A DNA stretch of 64,000 nt from Colwellia sp. BRX10-3 (GCF_014077505.1 NZ_JACGWA010000006.1:124001-188000), one strand, 5' to 3'. Positions 36,213-46,374 are shown, numbered from the stretch's first letter. Made by a program: numbers and translations. Notes: a model not told the origin generated them from the letters alone.

Positions 36213-37004
36213 TTACTCAACTTTTTTATTTTCGAACCACAGTTGCATAAAATCAGCAGTAAGTTTTTGTTCTATTCCTAATGCTTTTTCTGTTGGGCAG
36301 AAAATAGAAAACACTACCTGGGTATCTCCGAGTTCAGAAGTAGACACTTGAATATGAGGCTCAGGGCCGGCAATGCTAATGTCTAGACGATTTTCTATTA
36401 GTTGATTGTAACGCATAGCAACCTCTTTAAATTCGATACAATACAAGTTTGCCTTTTCGTGCAAAGTATCAATAAAAATAAAAGGATTAACACTGTCATC
36501 ACGAACGATAGTGAAATGGTGCATCGCATAACGTTTTAAAAAATTTAGGTTCTTTATAACTGACGTAATTAGCTGACTATTAGGCACATACAAAGTTTTA
36601 CCTGTGTACTGATAATCGTGTTTATTAACTTCTAGAAGTGTTAGTTTAGCCCAGTCATTGGAGTGAACTTCACCATAATATTTACCCACTTGTATCCAAT
36701 CGCCAATGCGGAATGGTCGACTGGTTAAAATATATACAAAACCTATAAAGCATTGTATAAACTCTCTCGTTGCAAGCACAATAGCGACAATGAATGCCGC
36801 GATTGAAAAAGCAAATCGTTGAATTTCACTCGACCAAATGTTAAAAATAAAAACAATAACTAACAAAGTAAATATGTTATTTACCATATTAATTTTTAAT
36901 CTTTTACTCTTTTTCGATTTTCGTTTTATTAGCTTAATCGTTACCGCTTTTAAGCTATAAAAAGCAATAAAAAGCAATACCGTTAGTATAAATTTATGTA
37001 GCAA
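36213..37004 (-). CDS. MscS-family mechanosensitive channel
   Basis: This 263-residue membrane channel has three helices in the first 110 residues, the MscS core RPFRIGDWIQVGKYYGEVHS and LYVPNSQLITSVI. Its pore helix (AAFIVAIVLATREFIQCFIG) is less Gly-rich than that of E. coli MscS, so its gating may differ. It converges on the rimK operon MscS and is downstream of the MlaC-like gene by 138 nt. Confidence 0.88.
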   Translation of the reverse strand: MLHKFILTVLLFIAFYSLKAVTIKLIKRKSKKSKRLKINMVNNIFTLLVIVFIFNIWSSEIQRFAFSIAAFIVAIVLATREFIQCFIGFVYILTSRPFRIGDWIQVGKYYGEVHSNDWAKLTLLEVNKHDYQYTGKTLYVPNSQLITSVIKNLNFLKRYAMHHFTIVRDDSVNPFIFIDTLHEKANLYCIEFKEVAMRYNQLIENRLDISIAGPEPHIQVSTSELGDTQVVFSIFCPTEKALGIEQKLTADFMQLWFENKKVE

Positions 37005-37142
37005 TAAAAATTCAATAACAGTTTCAATATATAAAATAATAATTACCTTATTAGTGTTTGATGACGACTAAACCTTGAGTCAGCTAAATCTTTAGCCAAC
37101 TTAGCCTTAGACTAAATAAGCTTTAAGTCAACTTGACGTTAG

Positions 37143-37790
37143 TTAGCCATCAACCACTTTTTGATTGATTTTTTGTAGGTGTAATAAAGTACCTTCTACA
37201 CCTAGCTTGTTAAAACTAGCATTTAATTCAGCTTGTTTTGTTTGCAGTAAACTTATGCCCTCAACCTCAATATCAAAGAACAGCCAAGTTTGTTCATTTG
37301 ACTGCAATAACTTCACAACAGCTTTATTAGTTTTAGTGCTTCCGACAATGGTGATATCAACCATTGCCATTTTACCACTTTTAGAAAGCGTGCTTTGGCC
37401 GACATTAATCACTTCATTATTATATTTATTTAATAAATTACTATAAGTGTTAATAAGTTGTAGTGATAATTCAGTGACAAAAGACTCTCTAAGCTCTTCC
37501 GGCACTTTAGCCATATTTTTATTCAGCACTTTATAAGTAAAGTATTTTGCGTCAACCTCGGGCAACAAATACTTATTTAAAACATCTCTTATATTTGCCT
37601 TGGTTAAGGTATGGGTTTGCTTTAATTTAATTAGTGAAACTTCAACCTGACTAAATACCATATTTACTTTTATTTTAGCATCGTCAGATGACGCAAAAAC
37701 AGTCGCTGAAATTAAAAGTGCCATTGTAATAATAACAACACTGGTTAAATTAGTGTTGAACGCCCGTTTGGTTTTCATTTTAGTGCTCAA
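37143..37790 (-). CDS. MlaC/Ttg2-family periplasmic lipid-binding-like protein
   Basis: This 215-residue protein has a signal peptide (hydrophobic TSVVIITMALLISATVFA, cleavage after VFA). The mature part follows the MlaC pattern: NKYLLPEVDAKYFTYKVLNK, ESFVTELSLQLINTYSNLLN, VDITIVGSTKTNKAVVKLLQ and a C-terminal TWLFFDIEVEGISLLQ. MlaC shuttles phospholipids between the inner and outer membranes. No mlaFEDB genes are nearby, so it is an orphan here. A second ATG (residue 5) is also possible. Confidence 0.75.
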   Translation of the reverse strand: MSTKMKTKRAFNTNLTSVVIITMALLISATVFASSDDAKIKVNMVFSQVEVSLIKLKQTHTLTKANIRDVLNKYLLPEVDAKYFTYKVLNKNMAKVPEELRESFVTELSLQLINTYSNLLNKYNNEVINVGQSTLSKSGKMAMVDITIVGSTKTNKAVVKLLQSNEQTWLFFDIEVEGISLLQTKQAELNASFNKLGVEGTLLHLQKINQKVVDG

Positions 37791-38440
37791 TAAATAATGT
37801 ATAAGTACGATTATAGTGATTCACGCCAAGCTAGCAAACGCTTTAATTTATCCAGTCTAATCAAATAAATTTATTAAACCATATGCTGTAACAAAAACAT
37901 CAGCTAATTAATGAGTATTTAAGTGATATAAGCAGTAAAGTTGTTGGAGTTAAGCTGTACTAAAGCTAAACAAACACCTAAAACTAGGTAGCTTTCATCA
38001 CAAATTATTCAATAGAACATTAACCTAAATTTACCCGGATTGATCCTTTAGCTAACTTTGCGCGTAATCTAAAATAGAATGATGGTTATTGACCGTGATT
38101 AATTAGTTGAAAAAACAGCCATAATTTAGCTAAAATTAGTCTAACATTGGTTTAGTCTAACATTGGTATTGGCGCTGACGTCATTATCTTTATAAATCAA
38201 GGTCCTAGTAATAAACTTATTTTTATATTATCTTAATGATATAGTTAATTTTGTTATTAGTTTAATTATATTTCAAGTTTTTAAGGTTAATGTAACCAAC
38301 AGTAACTAATATCGAAATTTAGCGAAAATAGCCTTAGCTGCATTACTAATATAATTTAAAGCACGTGTATTTATTTTTTGTACCAAGAACCAGGTGGTTT
38401 TTACTTTAAGTATTTAACACAACATATAGAGAAAAAATTA
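37791..38440. other. 650-nt intergenic region before the signalling operon
   Basis: No ORF with support was seen. It is AT-rich and contains a perfect 16-bp tandem duplication at 38136-38167 and probably the promoters of the divergent MlaC-like gene and the histidine kinase. Confidence 0.5.
38136..38167. repeat. 16-bp tandem duplication TTAGTCTAACATTGGT
   Basis: Two exact copies, 38136-38151 and 38152-38167, about 275-305 nt upstream of the histidine kinase start. It may be a recent slippage duplication or a paired regulator site. Confidence 0.75.
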
Positions 38441-40216
38441 ATGAAAACTAGCGTGACTGAACTAACACATGCCGATATACAACGGCAGAAGTTAATTGAT
38501 TCAAGCCAATTTCACGGTATTCATTGGTTAATATTAGCGCTTTCATCGATATTAACTATTGGGGCCTGGTACATTGCCTCAGAGCAAGTTAATAAAAGAA
38601 TAGCTGAACGTTTTGAGCGTGAATCTTTACACGTAATAGAACTTGTTAAAGAGAGAATGCAGCTTTATGAACACGCATTATGGAGCGCTGTTGCCTATGT
38701 TGATGCAAGCGAAGGCGACATTACTAACCAGAAATGGCAAAACTATAGTAATAGTCTTCGAATAGACAAAACTTACCCTGGCATTAACGGTCTAGGCTTA
38801 ATTTATAACGTCAAACATGAAGAGCGAAATAGTTTTATTCGAGCACAACAACAAACCCGTCCAAATTTTGCCATAAAACCATCTCACAATGAAGATGAGC
38901 TCTGGCCTATAACCTACATTGAGCCATTATCATCCAACAAACAAGCTGTTGGTTTAGATGTAGCGTTTGAAAAAAACAGATATTTTGGCGTTAAAAATGC
39001 CCGAGATACTGGCTTAGCGCAGTTAACCGGCCCAATTACTTTAGTGCAAGACGCGAAAAAAACACCTGGCTTTCTATTTTATGCCCCTTTTTATAAAAAA
39101 GGTATGGTGCACAACTCAGTTACTACACGTCAGCAGTCGATATTGGGTGTGGCATATGCACCTTTTATTATGTCTAAACTTATTTCAGGCACATTATCGA
39201 TAGATCAACGCCATGTTAGTTTAAAAATTAGCGACGCGGGTCAGTCATTGTATAATGACATGGATAATGACATGGATAATGAAAATAAAATTGACCCTGA
39301 ACCTTTATTTATTCAAAAAACCGATGTCAAATTTTATGGTCGAGTTTGGCAATTCACTATCAGTTCAAATTTATACTTTCGAGATGCTTCAGGTTCAAAT
39401 CAACCCTACTTTATATTGGCTGGCGGTATCGCCATTGATCTTTTATTATTAGCCTTATTTATTGTACTATCAAGATCAAACAAACAAGCACTGGCATATG
39501 GTGACGAAATTACTCGAGAGCTAAAAATTAATACTCGACGTCTAATTAAGTCAAACCAAGATCTTGAACAATTTGCCTACGTTGCTTCTCATGACTTAAA
39601 GTCTCCGCTAAATGCCATACGAAAATTAATCAGTTGGATAAGTGAAGATTGTGAAAAAATATTGCCTGACAGCTCTAAAGAACATTTAAAGTTGCTTAAT
39701 AATCGCAGTGAAAGAATGAATAAATTACTTGATGATTTACTCGATTACGCTCGTATTGGCCGACATGAATATAAAGCCAATCCATTAGACTTAAAAGCAA
39801 CAGCACAGGAAATTTTTAGTTTATTAGATCACCCAAAAGCGTTTGATTTATCAGTAGACAAGCAGGTATTACTTATACCTAGAACGCCGATAGAAATTGT
39901 GCTTAGAAACCTAATATCAAATGCTATAAAGCATCACGATAAATTAACTGGCCATATCAAAATATCTTATAAAGCCGTCGATAACATGCACCATATTAGT
40001 GTGGAAGACGACGGCCCTGGTATTCCAAGCGAATTATTTGATAAAGCGGTTGAAATGTTTCAAACTTTGCGACCTAGGGATAAGGTCGAAGGCAGTGGTA
40101 TGGGCTTGTCATTATCCAAAAAAACCATTGAACATTACGGTGGCAGTTTAATTATCGAATCTGACGGTATCAGAGGAACCACCATAGTAGTGATATGGCC
40201 GATGACAACAGAATAA
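38441..40216 (+). CDS. CHASE-domain sensor histidine kinase
   Basis: This 591-residue membrane sensor kinase starts at ATG 38441 (a TTG at 38378 would add 21 residues). It has one helix near residues 30-48, a periplasmic CHASE domain (YPGINGLGLIYNVKHEER, ELWPITYIEPLSSNKQAVGL), a second helix near 330-350, then the H-box QFAYVASHDLKSPLNAIRKL (His near residue 383) and HATPase G-boxes (VEDDGPGIPSEL; GSGMGLSLSKKTIEHYGG). It has a short linker without PAS. It leads an operon with the receiver and c-di-GMP proteins. CHASE ligands are diverse and cannot be predicted. Confidence 0.88.
   Translation: MKTSVTELTHADIQRQKLIDSSQFHGIHWLILALSSILTIGAWYIASEQVNKRIAERFERESLHVIELVKERMQLYEHALWSAVAYVDASEGDITNQKWQNYSNSLRIDKTYPGINGLGLIYNVKHEERNSFIRAQQQTRPNFAIKPSHNEDELWPITYIEPLSSNKQAVGLDVAFEKNRYFGVKNARDTGLAQLTGPITLVQDAKKTPGFLFYAPFYKKGMVHNSVTTRQQSILGVAYAPFIMSKLISGTLSIDQRHVSLKISDAGQSLYNDMDNDMDNENKIDPEPLFIQKTDVKFYGRVWQFTISSNLYFRDASGSNQPYFILAGGIAIDLLLLALFIVLSRSNKQALAYGDEITRELKINTRRLIKSNQDLEQFAYVASHDLKSPLNAIRKLISWISEDCEKILPDSSKEHLKLLNNRSERMNKLLDDLLDYARIGRHEYKANPLDLKATAQEIFSLLDHPKAFDLSVDKQVLLIPRTPIEIVLRNLISNAIKHHDKLTGHIKISYKAVDNMHHISVEDDGPGIPSELFDKAVEMFQTLRPRDKVEGSGMGLSLSKKTIEHYGGSLIIESDGIRGTTIVVIWPMTTE
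39257..39280 (+). repeat. In-frame 12-bp tandem repeat GACATGGATAAT in the kinase
   Basis: Two exact copies encode DMDN twice (YNDMDNDMDNEN) in the periplasmic CHASE domain. The length is a multiple of three, so the frame is kept. Confidence 0.85.
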
Positions 40217-40270
40217 TAACTAAAGTAATTCGGTTCTTAAATTAGTTAAGTTAAGTTAAGTGGGTATAAA

Positions 40271-40705
40271 ATGACGGCTAAATCAAGAGAAGTAACACTC
40301 TTCTTAATTGAAGATGATGATATTGATGCTATGTCTATTACACGTGCATTTAAAAAAATGTTCATAGGCAATGAAATGATCAGAGCAACTGACGGTCTTG
40401 AAGGCCTTGAGATGCTGCGCAGCGGTGCTATACCATCACCTTACATTATATTGCTTGATTTACAAATGCCGCGGTTAAATGGCTTAGAGTTTTTAGCTGA
40501 AATTCGACAAGACCCAGAATTGGCTAAAAGTATTGTTTTTGTTTTAACAACGTCAAAATCAGATGAAGATATGACAGCTAGCTACCAAAAAAATATTGCA
40601 GGCTACTTTGTAAAAGAAGAAGTTGGTGAAGGTTTTTTAGATATAGTAGCAATGCTCGAAGGCTATTGGAAAATAGTCCATTTTCCAGAAGATAAAACAA
40701 ATTAA
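40271..40705 (+). CDS. Single-domain response regulator (Rcp1/CheY-like)
   Basis: This 144-residue receiver has FLIEDDDIDAMSITRAF, phospho-acceptor Asp in IILLDLQMPRLNGLEFL, TTSK and GYFVKEE with the conserved Lys. No output domain. This is the type often paired with bacteriophytochrome-like or CHASE kinases. It lies 54 nt after the kinase and 33 nt before the REC-GGDEF-EAL gene, so it probably relays phosphate from that kinase. Confidence 0.9.
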   Translation: MTAKSREVTLFLIEDDDIDAMSITRAFKKMFIGNEMIRATDGLEGLEMLRSGAIPSPYIILLDLQMPRLNGLEFLAEIRQDPELAKSIVFVLTTSKSDEDMTASYQKNIAGYFVKEEVGEGFLDIVAMLEGYWKIVHFPEDKTN

Positions 40706-40738
40706 CCCTTTATTGCAGTATTACAAGGAATATAACCT

Positions 40739-42430
40739 TTGAATATTTTGATAGTTGATGATGATATTGTCGATAGAGAAAGTATTATACGGACATTAAA
40801 TAAATCAACATGTGAGTGGGACTTTGTTGAAACTGAGTCCGTCGATGAAGGTTTAGCTGCCTTTGCCAAACAAAAATTTGATGTGATTTTACTCGATTAT
40901 CGTATGCCAAAACGTGATGGCATTGAATTATTATTAGAATTACGTAATGCTTCTTTAGAAAAAAGTATTGCCATTATTATGCTAAGTAACTCTGAAGAAA
41001 CAGAGTTAGCTTTAGAATGCATAAAAAATGGTGCCCAAGACTTTTTACTTAAATCAGAGGTAACTTCTTCAAGATTACAAAGAGCCATTTTGCAATCTAA
41101 AGCTAGGTTCGAACTAGAAGAAAAGCTTCAAAGTAGTTATCAGCAAGCAAAAAAACTAGCAGAACTTGACTCCTTAACCGGCCTAGCTAATCGTTACTCA
41201 TTTGAAGAAGCATTACAATCTAGCGTTACAAAAAAACCGCGTGACGATTCTAAGCTTGCACTCACCCTATTCGACCTTGATAATTTTAAATTTATTAACG
41301 ATACCCATGGCCACGATATTGGCGATCAAATATTGATACAAGTTACGCAAAGAATTTGTAACTGTTTACGTGGTAATGAAGTGTTTGCACGTTTAGGTGG
41401 TGACGAATTTGCTATTATTTTGAGCAACTTGCATACCATAGACAATGTAACCAGAGTAACGCAAAGAATATTACACTGTTTAGATGAACCCTTTAATATT
41501 TCAGGCATAGTCATAAAAATGAGCGCGAGTATTGGTATCGCGATTTACCCTGACAACACAAATACCGCCAATGAGTTACTTAAATATGCCGACATTGCTA
41601 TGTATCGCGCGAAAAAGCTTGGTAAAAATCAAATATGCTATTTTGAAGATAAAATGCAAGAGCAGTTTCTTCAACGATACCAAGTGGAAGCAAATTTAAT
41701 AGGTGCTGTTGAGCGCAATGAATTTATCTTACATTACCAACCCGTTTTTGAAACAACGACAAGTAAAGTTATTGGTTTTGAAGCATTAATACGCTGGAAC
41801 TTTCAGAATAAAATGCATTTTCCTGATAGTTTTATTCCTATTGCTGAGTGTTCTCGTGCCATTATTGATATTGGTCGTTGGGTAATTACACAAGCTATCT
41901 ATCAAATATCGTTATGGAATCTACGCAACAGCAAATTACTCTCTATTTCTATCAATTTATCAAGCATACAATTGGCTGATAAAACATTGGTGTTGTTTAT
42001 CAAAAGTATGTTGGAAAAATATCATGTTCCAGCGGTACTGGTAGAGTTTGAATTAACCGAAACTGCGTTACTTGAAAATAGCAGCCAAGCGATCACCGCT
42101 ATAGAATCACTGAGTGATTTAGGTTGTCGTATAGCATTAGATGATTTTGGTAGCGGATTTTCGTCGGTATCACATTTACAAAATTTTCCTATTGATACCG
42201 TAAAAATTGACAAATCCTTAATGCTTGCATCTGATCAACCAAAAACACGAGCTTTAGTACAAGGACTTTCAGCTATGTTGCACTCTATAGGGCTAGATAT
42301 TGTGGCAGAGGGTATTGAAGATGAGCAAAGTTTTCTATTATGCCAAGCACTTAATATTCAGCGCACACAAGGCTACTTTTTTGCTAAACCGTTAGATGCT
42401 ATCGATATTGAACGACAATTTATAGTTTAA
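40739..42430 (+). CDS. REC-GGDEF-EAL c-di-GMP regulator
   Basis: This 563-residue protein starts at TTG 40739 with AAGGA upstream. It has a receiver (residues 1-120, VILLDYRMPKRDG), a GGDEF domain with an intact RLGGDEFAIIL near residue 219, and an EAL domain with GFEALIRWNF, FELTETALLE, DDFGSGFSSVSHLQ, KIDKSL and AEGIEDEQS. Both catalytic sets look complete, so it could make and break c-di-GMP under phosphorylation control. It probably acts downstream of the CHASE kinase. Confidence 0.93.
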   Translation: MNILIVDDDIVDRESIIRTLNKSTCEWDFVETESVDEGLAAFAKQKFDVILLDYRMPKRDGIELLLELRNASLEKSIAIIMLSNSEETELALECIKNGAQDFLLKSEVTSSRLQRAILQSKARFELEEKLQSSYQQAKKLAELDSLTGLANRYSFEEALQSSVTKKPRDDSKLALTLFDLDNFKFINDTHGHDIGDQILIQVTQRICNCLRGNEVFARLGGDEFAIILSNLHTIDNVTRVTQRILHCLDEPFNISGIVIKMSASIGIAIYPDNTNTANELLKYADIAMYRAKKLGKNQICYFEDKMQEQFLQRYQVEANLIGAVERNEFILHYQPVFETTTSKVIGFEALIRWNFQNKMHFPDSFIPIAECSRAIIDIGRWVITQAIYQISLWNLRNSKLLSISINLSSIQLADKTLVLFIKSMLEKYHVPAVLVEFELTETALLENSSQAITAIESLSDLGCRIALDDFGSGFSSVSHLQNFPIDTVKIDKSLMLASDQPKTRALVQGLSAMLHSIGLDIVAEGIEDEQSFLLCQALNIQRTQGYFFAKPLDAIDIERQFIV

Positions 42431-42541
42431 GGTGTAAATCACATCATTCATTAGTTTAATAGCGTCTATAAACGTAGATAAGAATAAGTAGAGTAATAAT
42501 ATCATTAGTACTAAGCGAAAAATTGATAAACGGGCGATTAA

Positions 42542-45463
42542 ATGAACTCATCAAATACCTTGTTCCACGAATTCTCCAATGAATGGATAACTCGAGAGCA
42601 TGGACTACCCTCTCATCAAATTCATCAAATGTTATTTTTCGAACGTAAGTTATGGCTTGCAACACCCAATGGATTGGCCATTTTTGATGGTGAACAAGTA
42701 AATGTACTAGACCAAAAGCAAGGGCTATTAACGCATGGCATCCGTGCTTTAGCATGTGATAAACCTTATATTTTGGTTTGTTCTGATCGCGGCGTCGATA
42801 AACTAGACGCTAACTCCACAAAGTTAATTCAAAATATTTCTACCGTTGACTTAGGTCTAGGCTGCTGCCAGGCGGCAATAAAAATTGCTGCCGATAAGTA
42901 TCTATTAGCTTGTGCGAACGGTTTGCGTATTTGGGATACCACCACATCACAACTTCAGTCGCTCAACTCACCGTTAGATGATGATTTTATTATCAACATG
43001 GTTGGTTATGATCAAAATTCAATTCTTATTCAAAGTAAAAACAGTGGCTTATGGTTATACCAAGCCGGCAAGTTAGAACCCTTTATTCGTCAACAAATAG
43101 CTGAATATGGCACACCACATAAGATTTGCCAGCAAAATGACTATATTTGGCTACTTACTGAAAAGTTTGTTATTCAACTTGATACTGAATTCCATATTAT
43201 TGAAAGCATTGCTTTACCGAGCGACTTTAAAGCACCTAGAACGGCTTTTTACGATCAACTTGGCGAGCTTTACATCGCCGATAATCAATGTTTAATCGTG
43301 ATGGCAAAACAGCAGGAGAGCTGGCAAGTCATTAGACATATTAATGACGATGTCTTAGTAAACACGATAAAGCAAGATTCGTACGGCAACCTTTGGGTCG
43401 CGACCGACTTTAGCGGCTTAATGAAAATTTCTGCGCTAAACCATTGGATTAAGAGTTACCGAAGTCAACGTAATAATTCGATATTGTCGTTGCAATTAGT
43501 TGAGCCCGCGCCGCCGTCCACGAATATCGCAACTACCCCTTATAACAAACACAATACCACTGACGAAGAACTTTTACTGATCGGCGGTACTAGCTATAGC
43601 TTTTATGCTCCGAAACAAATGCCTTCACAAGCAAAGGAAATTCTCGGGTTGCGCGGATTAGCTTGTTGGGATTTAAATTTTTTTGCCGACATTGGTTTTT
43701 GGGCGGCAACCGATATAGGGCTGATACAATTTGATGATATTGAACAAGAGAATGTTAGTATATTCAGCAATGAAAGTGTTGGTGCGGGACGTTGTTTAAC
43801 TCGTTACGATAATCAATTAATCTATGGCAGCATATCAGGCTTATACTGTTATCAAATTGAAAATAAAAAGTTATCGCCGTTACTCGATGATAATCAACAC
43901 ACAATTGGCTACGTTTATGCTATTAAAATAATCAGTGACTCGTTATTTTATATCGCGACCTTAGGAAACGGACTATGGCTTTACCATTGTAAAACGCAAA
44001 AATTACAAAAATTATTTCAATCGCTAAATCTATCCAATGTGTACGCAGTGGATATTGATACACAACACCGCACTATCCTTGCTGTTGATAATAGTATTTG
44101 GCTGATAGAAAATGAACAAGCTAAGAAAGTGTTTGAAGTTAACGAGTCTGTAGCGGCTTGGTGCGTTCATTGGTATTCCCCGACACAGGTTATTTTAGGC
44201 ACTTCACAAGGCTTGAAAGTGTTCGATTTAGTAAGCAAAACTTGCACCTTTATCATCGACAACTTTCCAAAACATAAATTTTGGGAGTTTACCACCTCAC
44301 GAAGTCTAGTAAAGGGTGCTTATGGTGTATTTTGGTGTGGTTTAAACGAAGGTTTACAATCAGTTAATTTAAATCAGCTGGTAGAAATTATTACACCTCC
44401 GGTGCCAGAAATAAAAAGCCTCAATTCAAGTAATCAGTTGACGACGAGCTCTGGTTACGTTGAGCTAACAGAAGGTAGTTGGAGTTTAGAAGTTTGCATT
44501 GGCTGCTTTTGGCTTTGGCAGGAGCAATCATTACATTATAAATATCGACTCGTTGGGCTGCACTCAGGATGGCATGTAATGGATGGCGCTCGGATCGAAT
44601 TTACTACCTTGCCCGTTGGCGATTACATCCTCGAAATTTCGACTAACAGTAGCCTTGCTCAATCAACTCAAAACCTGCAACTTTTAAAGATCACCGTTAA
44701 AAGCAATCGCTTCTTTGGCCAATTACACTTAAAACTTTCAAACTGGTTAAATAACCTAGTAAATAAGTATAGAACGCTGCGACAGCTCAGTAGCATACAG
44801 CAGAACTATGAAACGATGGAGCGGCGCATAAAACATCGGACCTTAGAGCTATTTGAAGCGAATCAAGCGTTATCGGTGCTGAATGTGCAATTAGAGAATT
44901 TATCGAATCGCGATCAATTGACCGATCTTTACAATCGGCGTTACTATTTTGAACAATTAGAAACTGAAATTAAACGTGCCATGCGCGATGAACAACCACT
45001 CACGGTAATGATGATCGATATTGATTTTTTTAAAAATTACAATGACAACTACGGACATCTTGCTGGTGATGTTTGTCTAAAAAATGTTGCACAAGCATTA
45101 CAAAAATATTTTTTTCGCAGCGGCGAACTACTCGCGCGTTTTGGCGGCGAAGAGTTTATCGTATTAATGCATAACACTGACCTTAAAAGCGCAGTAAATA
45201 TTGCCAATAAGTGCGTCAAAGACGTCTACGAACTCGCCATTCCCCACGCCTATTCTGAGTGTGCAAAATACATCACCATTAGCATAGGTTTATCGATGCA
45301 AATTCCGATTTATCATCAAGGTAGTTTCGGCTGGGTAGACTATCGTCAACAAGCGATTAATCAGGCGGACCAAGCACTCTATCGCGCAAAAGCACAAGGC
45401 CGCAATCAAGTGCAGCATTACGAAAATGATGACCTTGAAACCAAAGAACCACAATCTCACTGA
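42542..45463 (+). CDS. Beta-propeller (Reg_prop)/Y_Y_Y-like GGDEF diguanylate cyclase
   Basis: This 973-residue protein has an N-terminal beta-propeller of two-component-regulator type (ITREHGLPSHQIHQML, LWLATPNGLAIFDGEQVNVL, QDSYGNLWVATDFSG), a Y_Y_Y-like strand region (YKYRLVGLHSGWHVMDG, residues about 675-710), a coiled coil (about 755-800) and a GGDEF domain with FARFGGEEF-type motif (ARFGGEEFIVLM near residue 868). Most such proteins have a signal peptide and a membrane helix before GGDEF. I see neither here, so it may be cytoplasmic. It is 111 nt after the REC-GGDEF-EAL gene. Confidence 0.85.
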   Translation: MNSSNTLFHEFSNEWITREHGLPSHQIHQMLFFERKLWLATPNGLAIFDGEQVNVLDQKQGLLTHGIRALACDKPYILVCSDRGVDKLDANSTKLIQNISTVDLGLGCCQAAIKIAADKYLLACANGLRIWDTTTSQLQSLNSPLDDDFIINMVGYDQNSILIQSKNSGLWLYQAGKLEPFIRQQIAEYGTPHKICQQNDYIWLLTEKFVIQLDTEFHIIESIALPSDFKAPRTAFYDQLGELYIADNQCLIVMAKQQESWQVIRHINDDVLVNTIKQDSYGNLWVATDFSGLMKISALNHWIKSYRSQRNNSILSLQLVEPAPPSTNIATTPYNKHNTTDEELLLIGGTSYSFYAPKQMPSQAKEILGLRGLACWDLNFFADIGFWAATDIGLIQFDDIEQENVSIFSNESVGAGRCLTRYDNQLIYGSISGLYCYQIENKKLSPLLDDNQHTIGYVYAIKIISDSLFYIATLGNGLWLYHCKTQKLQKLFQSLNLSNVYAVDIDTQHRTILAVDNSIWLIENEQAKKVFEVNESVAAWCVHWYSPTQVILGTSQGLKVFDLVSKTCTFIIDNFPKHKFWEFTTSRSLVKGAYGVFWCGLNEGLQSVNLNQLVEIITPPVPEIKSLNSSNQLTTSSGYVELTEGSWSLEVCIGCFWLWQEQSLHYKYRLVGLHSGWHVMDGARIEFTTLPVGDYILEISTNSSLAQSTQNLQLLKITVKSNRFFGQLHLKLSNWLNNLVNKYRTLRQLSSIQQNYETMERRIKHRTLELFEANQALSVLNVQLENLSNRDQLTDLYNRRYYFEQLETEIKRAMRDEQPLTVMMIDIDFFKNYNDNYGHLAGDVCLKNVAQALQKYFFRSGELLARFGGEEFIVLMHNTDLKSAVNIANKCVKDVYELAIPHAYSECAKYITISIGLSMQIPIYHQGSFGWVDYRQQAINQADQALYRAKAQGRNQVQHYENDDLETKEPQSH

Positions 45464-45493
45464 AGCCCTTAAAATTATCAGGTGAAATAGTTT

Positions 45494-46360
45494 TTATTTA
45501 TCAGCTGCGGGCTGCTTAGCACTGCTGTCTACAACCGAAGTAAGTGGAAATGGCGTTGTTGCCGTTCCTGCATATAAACTAACGTGCGGAAATGGTATTT
45601 CAATACCCTGCTGATCAAAGGCGTTTTTAATCTCTATATACATGCTGTTTTTCAAAGCCAGAAAATTTTCCCGTCTTGCCCACACTGAAAACTGAATATC
45701 AATCGACGAGCTACCAAAGCCGGTTAATATAAACACAGGTGCCGGCTCTTCTAAGCAAATGAAATTTTTCGCCGCAATATCCATCAGTATATTACGCACT
45801 TTTTCAATATCTTCTTTATACGCAATACCAATTTTTAAATCCGCGCGCCTAATAGGATATTTGGTCATTGTCGTTACCGCGCTTTTTATCATGCTTTCAT
45901 TCGGAATACGAACAAACAGATTATCAAAGGTACGTAATTTTACCGAGAGTAAATCAATAGAAATAACTTCGCCGGTAATGTCATTTACCTTAATAACATC
46001 GGTAATAGAAAATGGTCGTTCAATCATCAAGAACAAACCACTAATTAAGTTTGATGCTGATGTTTGCGAGGCAAAACCTAAGGCAACCGTAAAAATGCCG
46101 GCCGCGCCCAGTAATATGCTTAAATCAAGACCAATATTATCTAAAGCTGAAAATGTGACTAAGGCTAAAATACTGTAAAAAATTGACCTTTTTAAGAATA
46201 ATTGCCCATGCGCGGTCAATTTATGTTTTGTCACCTTTACTACGGCACTACTGATCAATCGTGCAAGGATAAAACCAATAATAAATAATAATATTGCCTG
46301 ACACAGTGCAAATAAATGAGAGGCTTTAAGAAGGTCAATAAACGCTATAATATCTTTCAC
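45494..46360 (-). CDS. MscS-family mechanosensitive channel (with DUF432-like partner)
   Basis: This 288-residue membrane channel has three helices in the first 110 residues and an MscS pore helix (LLGAAGIFTVALGFASQTSA). The vestibule contains RPFSITDVIKVNDITGEVIS and VRIPNESMIKSAV. It is 14 nt downstream of the DUF432-like gene, so the two read as one operon. The C-terminal Pro/Ala-rich tail (TPFPLTSVVDSSAKQPAADK) is an extension. Confidence 0.92.
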   Translation of the reverse strand: MKDIIAFIDLLKASHLFALCQAILLFIIGFILARLISSAVVKVTKHKLTAHGQLFLKRSIFYSILALVTFSALDNIGLDLSILLGAAGIFTVALGFASQTSASNLISGLFLMIERPFSITDVIKVNDITGEVISIDLLSVKLRTFDNLFVRIPNESMIKSAVTTMTKYPIRRADLKIGIAYKEDIEKVRNILMDIAAKNFICLEEPAPVFILTGFGSSSIDIQFSVWARRENFLALKNSMYIEIKNAFDQQGIEIPFPHVSLYAGTATTPFPLTSVVDSSAKQPAADK

Positions 46361-46374
46361 AATTTTCTCTTTTA

